DNA from: Flavobacterium sp.
GTDB lineage: Bacteria; Bacteroidota; Bacteroidia; Flavobacteriales; Flavobacteriaceae
Direction: 5' to 3'
Assembly (NCBI GenBank): GCA_015478765.1
Contig: JADMKR010000149.1
Span: 1-19,417 of the forward strand
DNA: 19,417 bases
The position numbers and the translations under genes are program-made. Positions 1 through 7,053 of this stretch are shown one piece after another; within the stretch, counting starts at the first letter, position 1, and every line of letters starts with the position of its first letter. Below the pieces are notes generated by a model. It was not told the DNA's origin. It did not search any database and saw nothing but the letters and a program-made list of their open reading frames with translations.

Positions 1-749
1 ATCACTTTATCGATTGCCGGTCCATACATACCACCGCTTTTCCAAACCTTTTCAGTGATATTGCCATTGGCGTCACGAACTAATTTCGAATTCAGTCCAA
101 AAGAAACAGGTCTTTTAGTATCGGCCGATGTTTTGCTTTTGTAAAACTCTTCGGCTTGCTGTGCCGTGATTCCCGTATCATAAAAATTGACAGCTGAACC
201 TTCAAGCAAACCTTTCGATTCGTCAAGATTCACCTTTTTTGAATCCTGGTCATTGAACAAAATGACAACAACATCGGGCGCCAGGTCAGTTTTGGTATCA
301 GCCAACAGTTGGTTGAAATATCCCAATGAAAATTCCGGTTTGATTTTCTCCATTGAATAATGGTGATGGATACCATTGGCAAACCAAACCCGCTTCAAGT
401 AGATTTCAAAATTCTTCCAGTCGGCCGACGATTTGTTGCCTTTATAAGTGGTATAGATATTTTCGAGCGCTTTTCGGATTTTCAGGTTGTGCTTGTAGTT
501 CTGATCCCAGATAATGTCCCGCCCAGCCATTCCGGCCTTGGAAAGATAGTACACAAATTCCTGTTCTTTCAGGCTAAGATTCTCCCAACCGGGGATATCA
601 TAGCGAAGCACTTTAATGTCGGCAAATTGTTCAGCCTCCACTTCAAAATCGGCACTTTGCTTTATGGTGGTTTTTACAGTGGTTTCTTCTTTACATGAAA
701 TAATGAGAAACGTTGCGAGAACAACTGCGAAAAGTTTTTGCATTTTCAT
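1..749 (-). CDS. Dipeptidyl-peptidase III-type (M49-like) lipoprotein, N-terminal part
   Basis: The reading frame runs leftward off the window; about 249 residues are visible. The protein starts MKMQKLFAVV and has a hydrophobic signal ending in a lipobox (I-I-S-Cys19), so it is probably a lipoprotein carried to the envelope. The stretch after the signal (VLRYDIPGWENLSLKEQ, then a Tyr-Leu-Ser-Lys-Ala-Gly and Gly-Arg-Asp-Ile-Ile-Trp-Asp-Gln-Asn-Tyr region) resembles the start of Bacteroidota dipeptidyl-peptidase III proteins, which are zinc exopeptidases that remove dipeptides from peptide N-termini. The diagnostic HExxGH zinc motif would lie beyond the window edge and cannot be checked here. 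A second in-frame ATG lies at 743. I chose the one at 749 because both give the same signal and it is nearer the promoter. The family call rests on remembered sequence similarity only. Confidence 0.75.
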   Translation of the reverse strand, partial: MKMQKLFAVVLATFLIISCKEETTVKTTIKQSADFEVEAEQFADIKVLRYDIPGWENLSLKEQEFVYYLSKAGMAGRDIIWDQNYKHNLKIRKALENIYTTYKGNKSSADWKNFEIYLKRVWFANGIHHHYSMEKIKPEFSLGYFNQLLADTKTDLAPDVVVILFNDQDSKKVNLDESKGLLEGSAVNFYDTGITAQQAEEFYKSKTSADTKRPVSFGLNSKLVRDANGNITEKVWKSGGMYGPAIDKV

Positions 750-773
750 ACTGAATAATGTTTGTTTTGTACG

Positions 774-808
774 CAAATATATAGAATCTTTACACTAAGG
801 CTGCAAAA
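774..808 (-). promoter_or_regulatory. Bacteroidota-type promoter for the dipeptidyl-peptidase gene
   Basis: Read on the minus strand there is a TTTTG -33 element (808-804), 22 bases, then TATATTTG (781-774), a perfect match to the TAnnTTTG -7 consensus. The -7 box ends 24 bases before the ATG at 749. Confidence 0.65.
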
Positions 809-811
809 TCA

Positions 812-847
812 TTTTTTGGATAGCCTACAATAAAATATTTAACTTTA
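812..847 (+). promoter_or_regulatory. Promoter for the SRPBCC/GyrI-like gene
   Basis: TTTTTTG at 812-818 is followed after 21 bases by TAACTTTA (840-847), one base off the TAnnTTTG consensus. The box ends 25 bases before the ATG at 873. Its -33 element lies only three bases from the -33 element of the divergent promoter, so the two promoters sit back to back. Confidence 0.5.
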
Positions 848-872
848 CCTCATAAAATCTAGTACTGCACGC

Positions 873-1976
873 ATGCGTTTAATTAAATATGTCTTTCTGC
901 TTCTTATTCTGATGCTTTTTGCATCTACAGTTTTTATTGCTACTCAAAAAGGTACGTATGAAGTTGAACGCAGCATAATAATAAAGTCATCACAGCAGGC
1001 CGTTTTCAATTATTTGGCCGATTACCGGAATTGGGATCAATGGGTTCCGTGGCAGGATGCGTCGATGAAAACAAAATATCCGCAAAAAACCCATGGAGTC
1101 GGCAGTTACTACATGTGGAGTTCAGACACAGGCGACGGCATGGTACGTACATTGTATTTACGTGAAAATGACAGTATTGTGCAAAGAGTGACGAACGGGA
1201 ACAATAAATCAGTTTATTACTGGAGTTTAAAAGATACCGTTGGCGGGACTAAAATAACATGGAGGGCACGCGGTGAATTGGCTTTTATGGACAAAATCGA
1301 CGCTACCCTGCAGGGCGGTGCCGTTACGATAGTGGGTAACTCATTTGAAAAGGGACTTTCCAAAATTGATAATAACCTGGACTACGAAATCAATTCCTAT
1401 AAAGTCGCCTTTAAAGGCATTGTGCAAAAACCTGCAGTGAGTTTTCTGCGCCAAACCGTCAATAGTAAAATCGCGAATCATCACCGCAATATGCGAATTA
1501 TGCTTACGCGGATGGAGGATTTCTTCGATGAAAATCAGATAAAAGCTGCCGGACCGCCATTTATAGTTTACCATACATACGATATAACCGCCGGAACCAC
1601 CAAGTTTTCGGTATGTATGCCGGTTGCCGAGGAGATACACATCACCCCGGGCAGCGATATGTCATTTGGACGAATGGAGGGAATGACGGCAGTCAATACA
1701 ATACTTAACGGTGATTATTCACATCTTCAGAAAAGCTGGCTGCGGGCAAACGAATACATCGCCTCAAACAAATTGAGCCGCAGTGGTGCTCCGGTCGCTG
1801 TAGAATCTTTTAAGATCGGTGCCGATGAAATAAAGCAGCCTTCCAAATGGGTAACTGAAGTCTTTATTCCGATAGAAGTGCCTATTGCAAAAGATACTAT
1901 AATTGCAACACGAGCTACGCCGCGGCCCGCACCAAGGTCGGTGAGGCGTGACAGTATAAATTCAGTATTGAATTAA
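873..1976 (+). CDS. Membrane-anchored SRPBCC plus GyrI-like ligand-binding protein
   Basis: The 367-residue protein has a single N-terminal hydrophobic segment (about residues 4-23) that could be an uncleaved anchor or a signal. An SRPBCC/polyketide-cyclase-like fold follows at about 29-172 (EVERSIIIKSSQQAVFNYLA is the typical first strand and helix, then a Trp-rich NWDQWVPW stretch). A GyrI-like effector-binding domain occupies about 175-336, beginning YKVAFKGIVQKP and closing with a Lys-Trp-Val-Thr-Glu-Val-Phe-Ile-Pro strand. The tail (337-367) is Pro/Arg-rich and probably disordered. Both domains bind small hydrophobic ligands in known families. No DNA-binding domain is present, so this is not an AraC/MerR regulator. 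The natural ligand cannot be read from the sequence. It has its own promoter, divergent from the peptidase gene. Confidence 0.8.
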   Translation: MRLIKYVFLLLILMLFASTVFIATQKGTYEVERSIIIKSSQQAVFNYLADYRNWDQWVPWQDASMKTKYPQKTHGVGSYYMWSSDTGDGMVRTLYLRENDSIVQRVTNGNNKSVYYWSLKDTVGGTKITWRARGELAFMDKIDATLQGGAVTIVGNSFEKGLSKIDNNLDYEINSYKVAFKGIVQKPAVSFLRQTVNSKIANHHRNMRIMLTRMEDFFDENQIKAAGPPFIVYHTYDITAGTTKFSVCMPVAEEIHITPGSDMSFGRMEGMTAVNTILNGDYSHLQKSWLRANEYIASNKLSRSGAPVAVESFKIGADEIKQPSKWVTEVFIPIEVPIAKDTIIATRATPRPAPRSVRRDSINSVLN

Positions 1977-2123
1977 ACCTTGATCTTCAGATCGAATCTG
2001 ACAGCGCAACTAAATTTGACCGAAGAAAAGGAATTCGGCCCGCTAAAAATTGTAAAATTGAAAAAGGCGGAAGAAGATTTTAACCGAAAGCTGCTTCGCC
2101 ATTATAAAGGAAAAAGTCGCTAG
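1977..2123 (+). pseudogene. Possible remnant of a Spy/CpxP-like 'sensor of ECF sigma factor' gene
   Basis: Directly after the stop of the SRPBCC gene, and in the same frame, 48 codons stay open until TAG at 2121-2123. There is no ATG start. The translation contains LTAQLNLTEE, like the early helix of Flavobacterium Spy/CpxP-type sensor proteins (typically LTEKLNLT...). It then has KLKKAEEDFNRKLLRHYKG, like the C-terminal helix of the same family. The intact family is about 150 residues with a long stretch between these two parts, so this looks like an internally deleted, start-less remnant. It could instead be chance, or a readthrough tail of the upstream protein. The similarity is from memory and not searched. 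Confidence 0.35.
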
Positions 2124-2126
2124 CGA

Positions 2127-3170
2127 TCAGTTTTTAAAAGTAATTTTTATGATTTTATTTTTTCCTGCAGCATAGGCTGTCCTGCTGTTTTGAAAGCGGA
2201 TGGTGTATAAGGATGGGTCGGCATATAATTGCGTCCAGGTTTTCCCATAATCGGATGAATACTGGAGTCCCGACGGACCCACAGTAACTAGCTGCGCACC
2301 ATCGCCGTCGGGAACGAACTGTACGCATGAAGCATAGCCAAAACCGGCATTATCGGCAACAGTTTTCCAAGTCTGCCCTCCGTCGGTGGTTATCGCCTTA
2401 TTCTGATTATTCATCTCTGGCTTAGTGTAATCGCCTCCAACTATAAAACCGTATTTGAAATCGTAAAAATCAGCCGAATAAATTCCTGTCGTTGATTGGC
2501 CGCTTACTATCGGCGTATCGGAAAGAAACCAACTTTTTCCTTTATCGGGAGAATATAATATTCGTGACACTGCGCCTCCGGTGACTATCCAGGTGCGGTC
2601 CCCTTTCACCACTATGTTCGTATTGCTCGCCGCGAATGCCGCTTCTCCTTCGATGACAGGTGGCAATACCGAACACGGTAACCTGCGCCAGTTTTTCCCG
2701 CCGTCGCGCGTAATTACAATGGCCATACAACCTTTAAGTGGATCTCCCACCGCAATTCCTTCATAATTATTCCAAAATTGCATACTGTCATAAAACACTT
2801 TGGGATTATAATCATCATAAACTACTTTCAAATCACTTCCGTCCTTGTTCATTTTCGTGAGAACAGCAGGGCTTCCGGCATTCAATGCGAAAATATGATC
2901 ACGTGTTTTGGCGATGCTGCGAAATTCCAGATCTTCGACTTCATAGCGAAATTCCATGCGCTGCTCAGTGGCAACATTTATGTAACCAATTCGCGACTTA
3001 TCCGCTCCGTAATATAAAGTACTCCCGTCGATCAATAGTGCGCGGATACTGTAGTCTCCGTGTAGTATCGTATCGACCTGAACTTCCGAATAGATATCGG
3101 TACGGTTTTGCGCGAAAGACATATGGAAGGCACACAATAGCAGAAATAGTGAAAAAATTATAGACTTCAT
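2127..3170 (-). CDS. Exported Asp-box (BNR/YCF48-like) beta-propeller protein
   Basis: The 347-residue protein begins with a signal peptide (MKSIIFSLFLLLCAFHMSFA, cleavage before Gln21). It has four Asp-box motifs of the S/T-x-D-x-G-x-x-W type: TRDGGKNW (154-161), SPDKGKSW (207-214), TTDGGQTW (261-268) and SSDYGKTW (305-312). These mark a six- or seven-bladed propeller of the sialidase/YCF48/BNR class. Relatives in Flavobacteriia are usually labelled 'oxidoreductase', but I see no dinucleotide-binding motif to support that name. No type IX sorting tail is visible, and the chain ends in a short IKITFKN. It is monocistronic and converges on the SRPBCC gene with no clear hairpin between them. 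The role is unknown; propellers of this kind often bind glycans or partner proteins. Confidence 0.8.
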   Translation of the reverse strand: MKSIIFSLFLLLCAFHMSFAQNRTDIYSEVQVDTILHGDYSIRALLIDGSTLYYGADKSRIGYINVATEQRMEFRYEVEDLEFRSIAKTRDHIFALNAGSPAVLTKMNKDGSDLKVVYDDYNPKVFYDSMQFWNNYEGIAVGDPLKGCMAIVITRDGGKNWRRLPCSVLPPVIEGEAAFAASNTNIVVKGDRTWIVTGGAVSRILYSPDKGKSWFLSDTPIVSGQSTTGIYSADFYDFKYGFIVGGDYTKPEMNNQNKAITTDGGQTWKTVADNAGFGYASCVQFVPDGDGAQLVTVGPSGLQYSSDYGKTWTQLYADPSLYTIRFQNSRTAYAAGKNKIIKITFKN

Positions 3171-3175
3171 AAATA

Positions 3176-3183
3176 CAAAAGTA
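3176..3183 (-). promoter_or_regulatory. -7 box unusually close to the start codon
   Basis: TACTTTTG on the minus strand matches TAnnTTTG perfectly, but only five bases separate it from the ATG at 3170. A TTTTCG sequence 18 bases further upstream could serve as a weak -33 element. If used, transcription would start at or next to the start codon, giving a leaderless or nearly leaderless mRNA. Confidence 0.45.
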
Positions 3184-3280
3184 GGAATTACGAGTTAAGT
3201 GCGAAAATGAATACTGGCACAGATATTGAATATTCGCCGCCAGACGTCAAAAACTATTCCACCACCTAAAATTCCACGTT

Positions 3281-4516
3281 ATGAAAACCAAGATACTAGC
3301 ATTCGCATTTACCCTCGCGCTTTTTAGCAACCTTGCCTCAGCGCAGGATCGCACTACAGTTAATGCATATACTCCTGAAATTAGCGATAACCTCGATCTT
3401 AGAGCCGTTGCATCCATCTTTGGCGATTCAGAGGATTTAGCAGATTTCGAACGGCGACTGAACGATCCCAAATTACAGATCTCGAACCTGGATTTAAACC
3501 GCGATAATATGGTCGATTATCTTCGAGTGATCGAATCAGTTGAAGGTAGTACCCACCTAATAATTATCCAGTCAGTTATAGGACGTGATTTATTTCAGGA
3601 TGTTGCCACGGTCGAAGTGGAACGTGACAGTCGAAATCGCGTTCAAATCCAAGTAGTTGGTGACGTTTATATGTATGGTCAGAATTATATTTACGAGCCA
3701 GTATATGTTCACACACCCGTAATCTATAATACTTTTTGGGTTCGTCATTACCGACCGTACTTTTCAACCTGGTATTGGGGTTATTATCCAACGTATTACT
3801 ATGCCTGGAATCCGTATCCAGCGCACATCTACCACAATCACATCCACGTTCATATAAACAATCACCATCATTACAATTATGTAAATGTGCGTCGCAGCCA
3901 ACGAGCAGTTGCCCTTCACAGTACAACAAGAGCGAATGCATATGAAAGGCAATATCCCGAAAGATCTTTCGCACAGCGTACCACGGCGACCAATAGGAAT
4001 GATTTGGTTGCAACGAGATCGAATGTTGCCTCAACTCGAAATAGCACATCGGCAACCCGTAGCACTGCAGCAAGGGCTGACAATGCAAATCGAACACAAA
4101 CTGCTACCCGTTCGTCGGCGGCAAGCACGAGGACTAGTGTAGAGCGTACATCTACACCAACTGCTGCCCGTTCGTCGGCGGCAAGCACGCGGACTAGTGT
4201 AGAGCGTACATCTACACCAACTGCCACCCGGAGTACTTCTTCCCGTTATCAAACTTCGGGAAATACAGCTCGACAAAATTCAGCACCTGCAGTCCGGAAT
4301 ACGACGACGCAGCGCAACAATACAACGGCTCGAACTGCCAGTTCAAGATCAGCTTCATCAAATGCTTCGCGATCTACTAACATTTCAATGAACACGCAGA
4401 GATCGGCACCTTCAATAACGCGACCGAGTACGACAACGAGTCGGTCTGCAAGTTCGCCGAGTACGCATCAGCGGGCATCAACATCCACTCGATCAGCGTC
4501 ATCAGGGCGTCGATAA
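3281..4516 (+). CDS. Exported His/Tyr-rich protein with Ser/Thr/Arg-rich repeat tail, function unknown
   Basis: The protein has 411 residues. A signal peptide covers residues 1-21 (ending ASAQ). A globular part follows (about 25-128) containing the EF-hand-like loop DLNRDNMVDY (71-80), which lacks the usual final Glu. Next is an aromatic and His-rich stretch (about 150-203) with a YYPTYYYAW run and a HIYHNHIHVHINNHHHY cluster that could bind metal. The rest (about 204-411) is low-complexity Ser/Thr/Ala/Arg, strongly basic and probably disordered. It includes two tandem 20-residue repeats at 274-313. Similar layouts occur as hypothetical proteins in Bacteroidota. The ATG at 3281 is supported by the signal peptide directly behind it. 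I see no clear -7 box upstream. A strong terminator follows the gene. Confidence 0.8.
   Translation: MKTKILAFAFTLALFSNLASAQDRTTVNAYTPEISDNLDLRAVASIFGDSEDLADFERRLNDPKLQISNLDLNRDNMVDYLRVIESVEGSTHLIIIQSVIGRDLFQDVATVEVERDSRNRVQIQVVGDVYMYGQNYIYEPVYVHTPVIYNTFWVRHYRPYFSTWYWGYYPTYYYAWNPYPAHIYHNHIHVHINNHHHYNYVNVRRSQRAVALHSTTRANAYERQYPERSFAQRTTATNRNDLVATRSNVASTRNSTSATRSTAARADNANRTQTATRSSAASTRTSVERTSTPTAARSSAASTRTSVERTSTPTATRSTSSRYQTSGNTARQNSAPAVRNTTTQRNNTTARTASSRSASSNASRSTNISMNTQRSAPSITRPSTTTSRSASSPSTHQRASTSTRSASSGRR
4100..4219 (+). repeat. Two-copy 60-bp tandem repeat inside the Ser/Thr/Arg-rich gene
   Basis: Units 4100-4159 and 4160-4219 differ at only two bases (A/G at 4106 versus 4166, and A/C at 4130 versus 4190). 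A third partial unit starts at 4220. Each unit encodes 20 residues, T-A-[T/A]-R-S-S-A-A-S-T-R-T-S-V-E-R-T-S-T-P. Only the first difference changes an amino acid (Thr to Ala), since AGG and CGG both encode Arg. This indicates a recent in-frame duplication. Confidence 0.95.
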
Positions 4517-4533
4517 TTTTCTAATAGCACAAA

Positions 4534-4561
4534 AGCACCGTCAGTCAGCGGTGCTTTTTTT
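4534..4561 (+). terminator. Rho-independent terminator of the repeat-protein gene
   Basis: AGCACCG (4534-4540) pairs with CGGTGCT (4549-4555) around an 8-base loop, followed by a run of seven T (4555-4561). It lies 17 bases after the stop codon. Confidence 0.9.
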
Positions 4562-4605
4562 GTTCCAACCACTTTAGTGCCAAGGAAAATCGGAATTAAA
4601 AACTG

Positions 4606-4613
4606 TACCTTTG
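4606..4613 (+). promoter_or_regulatory. -7 box of the rRNA methyltransferase gene
   Basis: TACCTTTG matches the TAnnTTTG consensus exactly and ends 16 bases before the ATG at 4630. No TTG is seen at the normal -33 distance. Confidence 0.5.
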
Positions 4614-4629
4614 CATTTTTACAATTTAC

Positions 4630-5844
4630 ATGAGATTACACAGAAACCTGGTTTATACAACAATTGATTCGCTGCATGCCATTTTTAACGAAGGCGAGTA
4701 CGCCGATAAAGTCGTGGCCCGTGCACTGAAAAAAGATAAGCGCTGGGGAAGTTCCGATAGGAAGTTTGTTGCAGAAACTATTTATGAAATTGTCCGCTGG
4801 AAACGACTTTATGCCGAAATTGCCGAAGTACGCGAACCGTTTGACCGTGATAACCTTTGGCGACTTTTCGCCGTTTGGGCTGTTTTACGCGGTTACCCCA
4901 TACCCGACTGGCGCCAGCTGGAAGGAACTCCCGAACGAAAAATAAAAGGCCGATTCGACGAATTGTCGAAAGTTCGTGCCATCAAGGAATCGATCCCTGA
5001 TTGGATGGACGCCCTTGGCGTGAAGGAACTTGGCGAAAAGCAATGGGCTACTGAAATTGCAGCTCAAAATCAACAAGCGAAAGTTATCCTGCGAGTCAAT
5101 ACACTAAAAACCACCAAGGAAAAACTGCGGGCGATTTTGATGGATGAGAATATCGAAACCGAATTCTTAAAAGATCAGCCCGATGCGTTGGTTCTGAAGG
5201 AACGTGCCAACGTATTTATGACGGATGCTTTCCATAGCGGATTCTTTGAAGTTCAGGATGCAAATTCCCAACTCGTTGCTGCTTTCCTCGACGTTGAACC
5301 AGGCATGAGAGTTGTCGACACCTGCGCCGGTGCGGGTGGAAAAACATTGCATTTGGCGTCACTTATGCAAAACAAAGGACAATTGATTGCAATGGATTTG
5401 TACGAAAGCAAACTCAAACAATTGAAGCTGCGCGCCAAACGAAATAGCGCCTTTAATATTGAGTATCGAATCATCGATTCTACCAAAGTCATTAAAAAAC
5501 TGCACGAAAAAGCAGATCGCGTATTGATAGACGCACCGTGCAGCGGTTTGGGAGTTTTAAAACGAAATCCCGATGCCAAATGGAAACTGCAACCTGAATT
5601 TATCGACAATATCCGTAATGTTCAGGCCGAAGTCCTCGAAAGCTATTCCAAAATCGTCAAGCCCGGCGGCAAATTAGTTTACGCGACCTGTTCGATTTTA
5701 CCATCAGAAAATCAACTGCAGGTCGAGAAATTCCTTAAAACTGACATCGGAAAAAACTTTACCTTTGTGAAAGATCAAAAAAAACTCGCCTCAGAATCTG
5801 GTTTTGACGGATTTTACATGGCACTTCTTGAAAGAAAATTATAA
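4630..5844 (+). CDS. RsmB/NOP-family rRNA cytosine-C5 methyltransferase
   Basis: The 404-residue protein matches the two-part RsmB layout: a NusB-like helical N-terminal domain (about 1-140) and a Rossmann-fold SAM-dependent methyltransferase (about 150-404). Key motifs are DTCAGAGGKTLHLA (230-243, SAM binding), DAPCSGLG (301-308, Cys304 of motif IV) and YATCSILPSE (351-360, Cys354 of motif VI). In m5C RNA methyltransferases the motif VI Cys forms the covalent bond to the cytosine and the motif IV Cys helps release the product. The likely target is a cytosine in 16S rRNA (C967 in E. coli RsmB), but the exact site cannot be told from sequence. It has its own -7 box after a terminator. The nuclease gene follows after 10 bases and probably shares the transcript. 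Confidence 0.88.
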   Translation: MRLHRNLVYTTIDSLHAIFNEGEYADKVVARALKKDKRWGSSDRKFVAETIYEIVRWKRLYAEIAEVREPFDRDNLWRLFAVWAVLRGYPIPDWRQLEGTPERKIKGRFDELSKVRAIKESIPDWMDALGVKELGEKQWATEIAAQNQQAKVILRVNTLKTTKEKLRAILMDENIETEFLKDQPDALVLKERANVFMTDAFHSGFFEVQDANSQLVAAFLDVEPGMRVVDTCAGAGGKTLHLASLMQNKGQLIAMDLYESKLKQLKLRAKRNSAFNIEYRIIDSTKVIKKLHEKADRVLIDAPCSGLGVLKRNPDAKWKLQPEFIDNIRNVQAEVLESYSKIVKPGGKLVYATCSILPSENQLQVEKFLKTDIGKNFTFVKDQKKLASESGFDGFYMALLERKL

Positions 5845-5854
5845 TACTTGCCCC

Positions 5855-6985
5855 ATGAAAAAAACTTACTTCCTCATTTTACTTGCCATATCGCATTTCG
5901 CGACCGCTCAGGCTCCGGCCGGCTATTATAACAGTGCCACTGGCTCTGGATACACGCTAAAAACTCAGTTGAAAACAATCATTACAAGCGGTCATAGTGA
6001 CCAGGGTTATAATTCATTGTGGAGTCTCTATACAAATTCCGCTTACAGGGACAACTTCTACGAAGTGAATAACACCTTGCTCGACATATACTCCGAACGA
6101 CCATCGGGTACCGATAGTTATGAATACACCCCGGGTTCTGACCAATGCGGAAATTACAGTGCGGAAGGCATTTGTTACAATCGTGAACATTTGGTACCGC
6201 AGTCCTATTTCGATAATTACCAGGTTAATCCGATGAAAAATGATCCCTTCCACGTCGTGCCAACAGACGGATGGGTAAACGGTGTCCGCGGCAATCTGCC
6301 CTTCGGCGTCGTCGCATCTGCCAATTATACCTCTACCAACGGTTCTAAAAGAGGTACGAACTTAAATTCGGGCTATTCGGCGGGATTCACCGGGACTGTA
6401 TTTGAACCAATTGACGAATTTAAAGGCGATGTGGCGCGGAGTCTGTTATATTTCGCAACCCGCTATCAGGACCTGATGGATAATTTTTATGCCGCCGCCA
6501 ATGGTTCTTCAACTCAAGCTACGGTAATGTTCGACGGCAGTATCAACAAGGTATTCAATGATACTTTTTTAAACATTCTGCTTACTTGGCATACAAACGA
6601 TCCGGTGTCAGCACGCGAAATTGCCATTAATAATGCAGTTTATAATTTTCAGGGTAATCGCAATCCGTATATCGATAATCCGGCATACGCGTGCCAAGTA
6701 TGGGTGACTAATTGTACAGCCCTCAATTTATCTACTGCGGATTTTGCGGTGGCAGAATTGAAACTGTACCCGAATCCGTCGCCGAACGGTACAGTGTACA
6801 TTTCGTCTGAAAAAGATATCGATCGGATTGAGGTGGTAAATATCCGCGGGCAAATCATTCAGCTAATGGATTCTCCACAAGCACACGACCAGGTTTACTC
6901 CATTGAAAATCTTCAGTCCGGATTCTATTTTATCCGAATCACATCCGATCAAGTTGTTGAAACGAGAAAGATTATAGTTCAATAG
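5855..6985 (+). CDS. Secreted endonuclease I family nuclease with type IX sorting tail
   Basis: The 376-residue protein has a signal peptide (1-19, ending TAQ), an endonuclease I domain (about 20-285) and a Por-type C-terminal sorting domain (about 299-376). The nuclease domain contains NREHLVPQS (109-117), matching the family's REH active-site motif with His112, then DGWVNGVRGNLPFG (138-151). A GDVARSLLYFATRY helix follows (191-204). NNAVYNFQGNRNPYIDNP (259-276) is also typical of the family. The tail begins LKLYPNPSP and ends RKIIVQ, as in type IX secretion cargo. The enzyme should be exported and should cut nucleic acids non-specifically, probably for nutrient use. An in-frame ATG at 5804 lies inside the methyltransferase gene and would destroy the signal peptide, so I start at 5855. 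It is probably cotranscribed with the methyltransferase. Confidence 0.92.
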   Translation: MKKTYFLILLAISHFATAQAPAGYYNSATGSGYTLKTQLKTIITSGHSDQGYNSLWSLYTNSAYRDNFYEVNNTLLDIYSERPSGTDSYEYTPGSDQCGNYSAEGICYNREHLVPQSYFDNYQVNPMKNDPFHVVPTDGWVNGVRGNLPFGVVASANYTSTNGSKRGTNLNSGYSAGFTGTVFEPIDEFKGDVARSLLYFATRYQDLMDNFYAAANGSSTQATVMFDGSINKVFNDTFLNILLTWHTNDPVSAREIAINNAVYNFQGNRNPYIDNPAYACQVWVTNCTALNLSTADFAVAELKLYPNPSPNGTVYISSEKDIDRIEVVNIRGQIIQLMDSPQAHDQVYSIENLQSGFYFIRITSDQVVETRKIIVQ

Positions 6986-7001
6986 GTTTCACTATTTTAA
7001 T

Positions 7002-7037
7002 AAAAAAAACCCGCAATCAGAGATTGCGGGTTTTTTT
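7002..7037. terminator. Bidirectional terminator between the nuclease gene and rho
   Basis: The stem ACCCGCAATC (7009-7018) pairs with GATTGCGGGT (7022-7031) around AGA. It is flanked by an A run (7002-7009) and a T run (7031-7037), so it can stop transcription from both convergent genes. Confidence 0.93.
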
Positions 7038-7053
7038 ATGTGTAAGATAAAAT

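Noticed and set aside
360..798. Plus-strand open frames opposite the dipeptidyl-peptidase gene
   Set aside because: The minus strand codes continuously with a lipobox and family-like sequence; the plus frames show no recognisable protein features.
1982..1993. GATCTTCAGATC inverted repeat after the SRPBCC gene
   Set aside because: The stem would have a two-base loop and no T run follows, so it is not a credible terminator; too short to call an operator.
3576..4276. Several long minus-strand open frames opposite the repeat-protein gene
   Set aside because: They mirror the low-complexity, repeat-containing plus-strand gene, have no signal, domain or promoter of their own, and give Cys/Arg-rich nonsense-like translations.
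5804..5854. Upstream ATG extending the endonuclease by 17 residues
   Set aside because: It lies within the methyltransferase gene and would put MTDFTWHF in front of a clear signal peptide starting at 5855.
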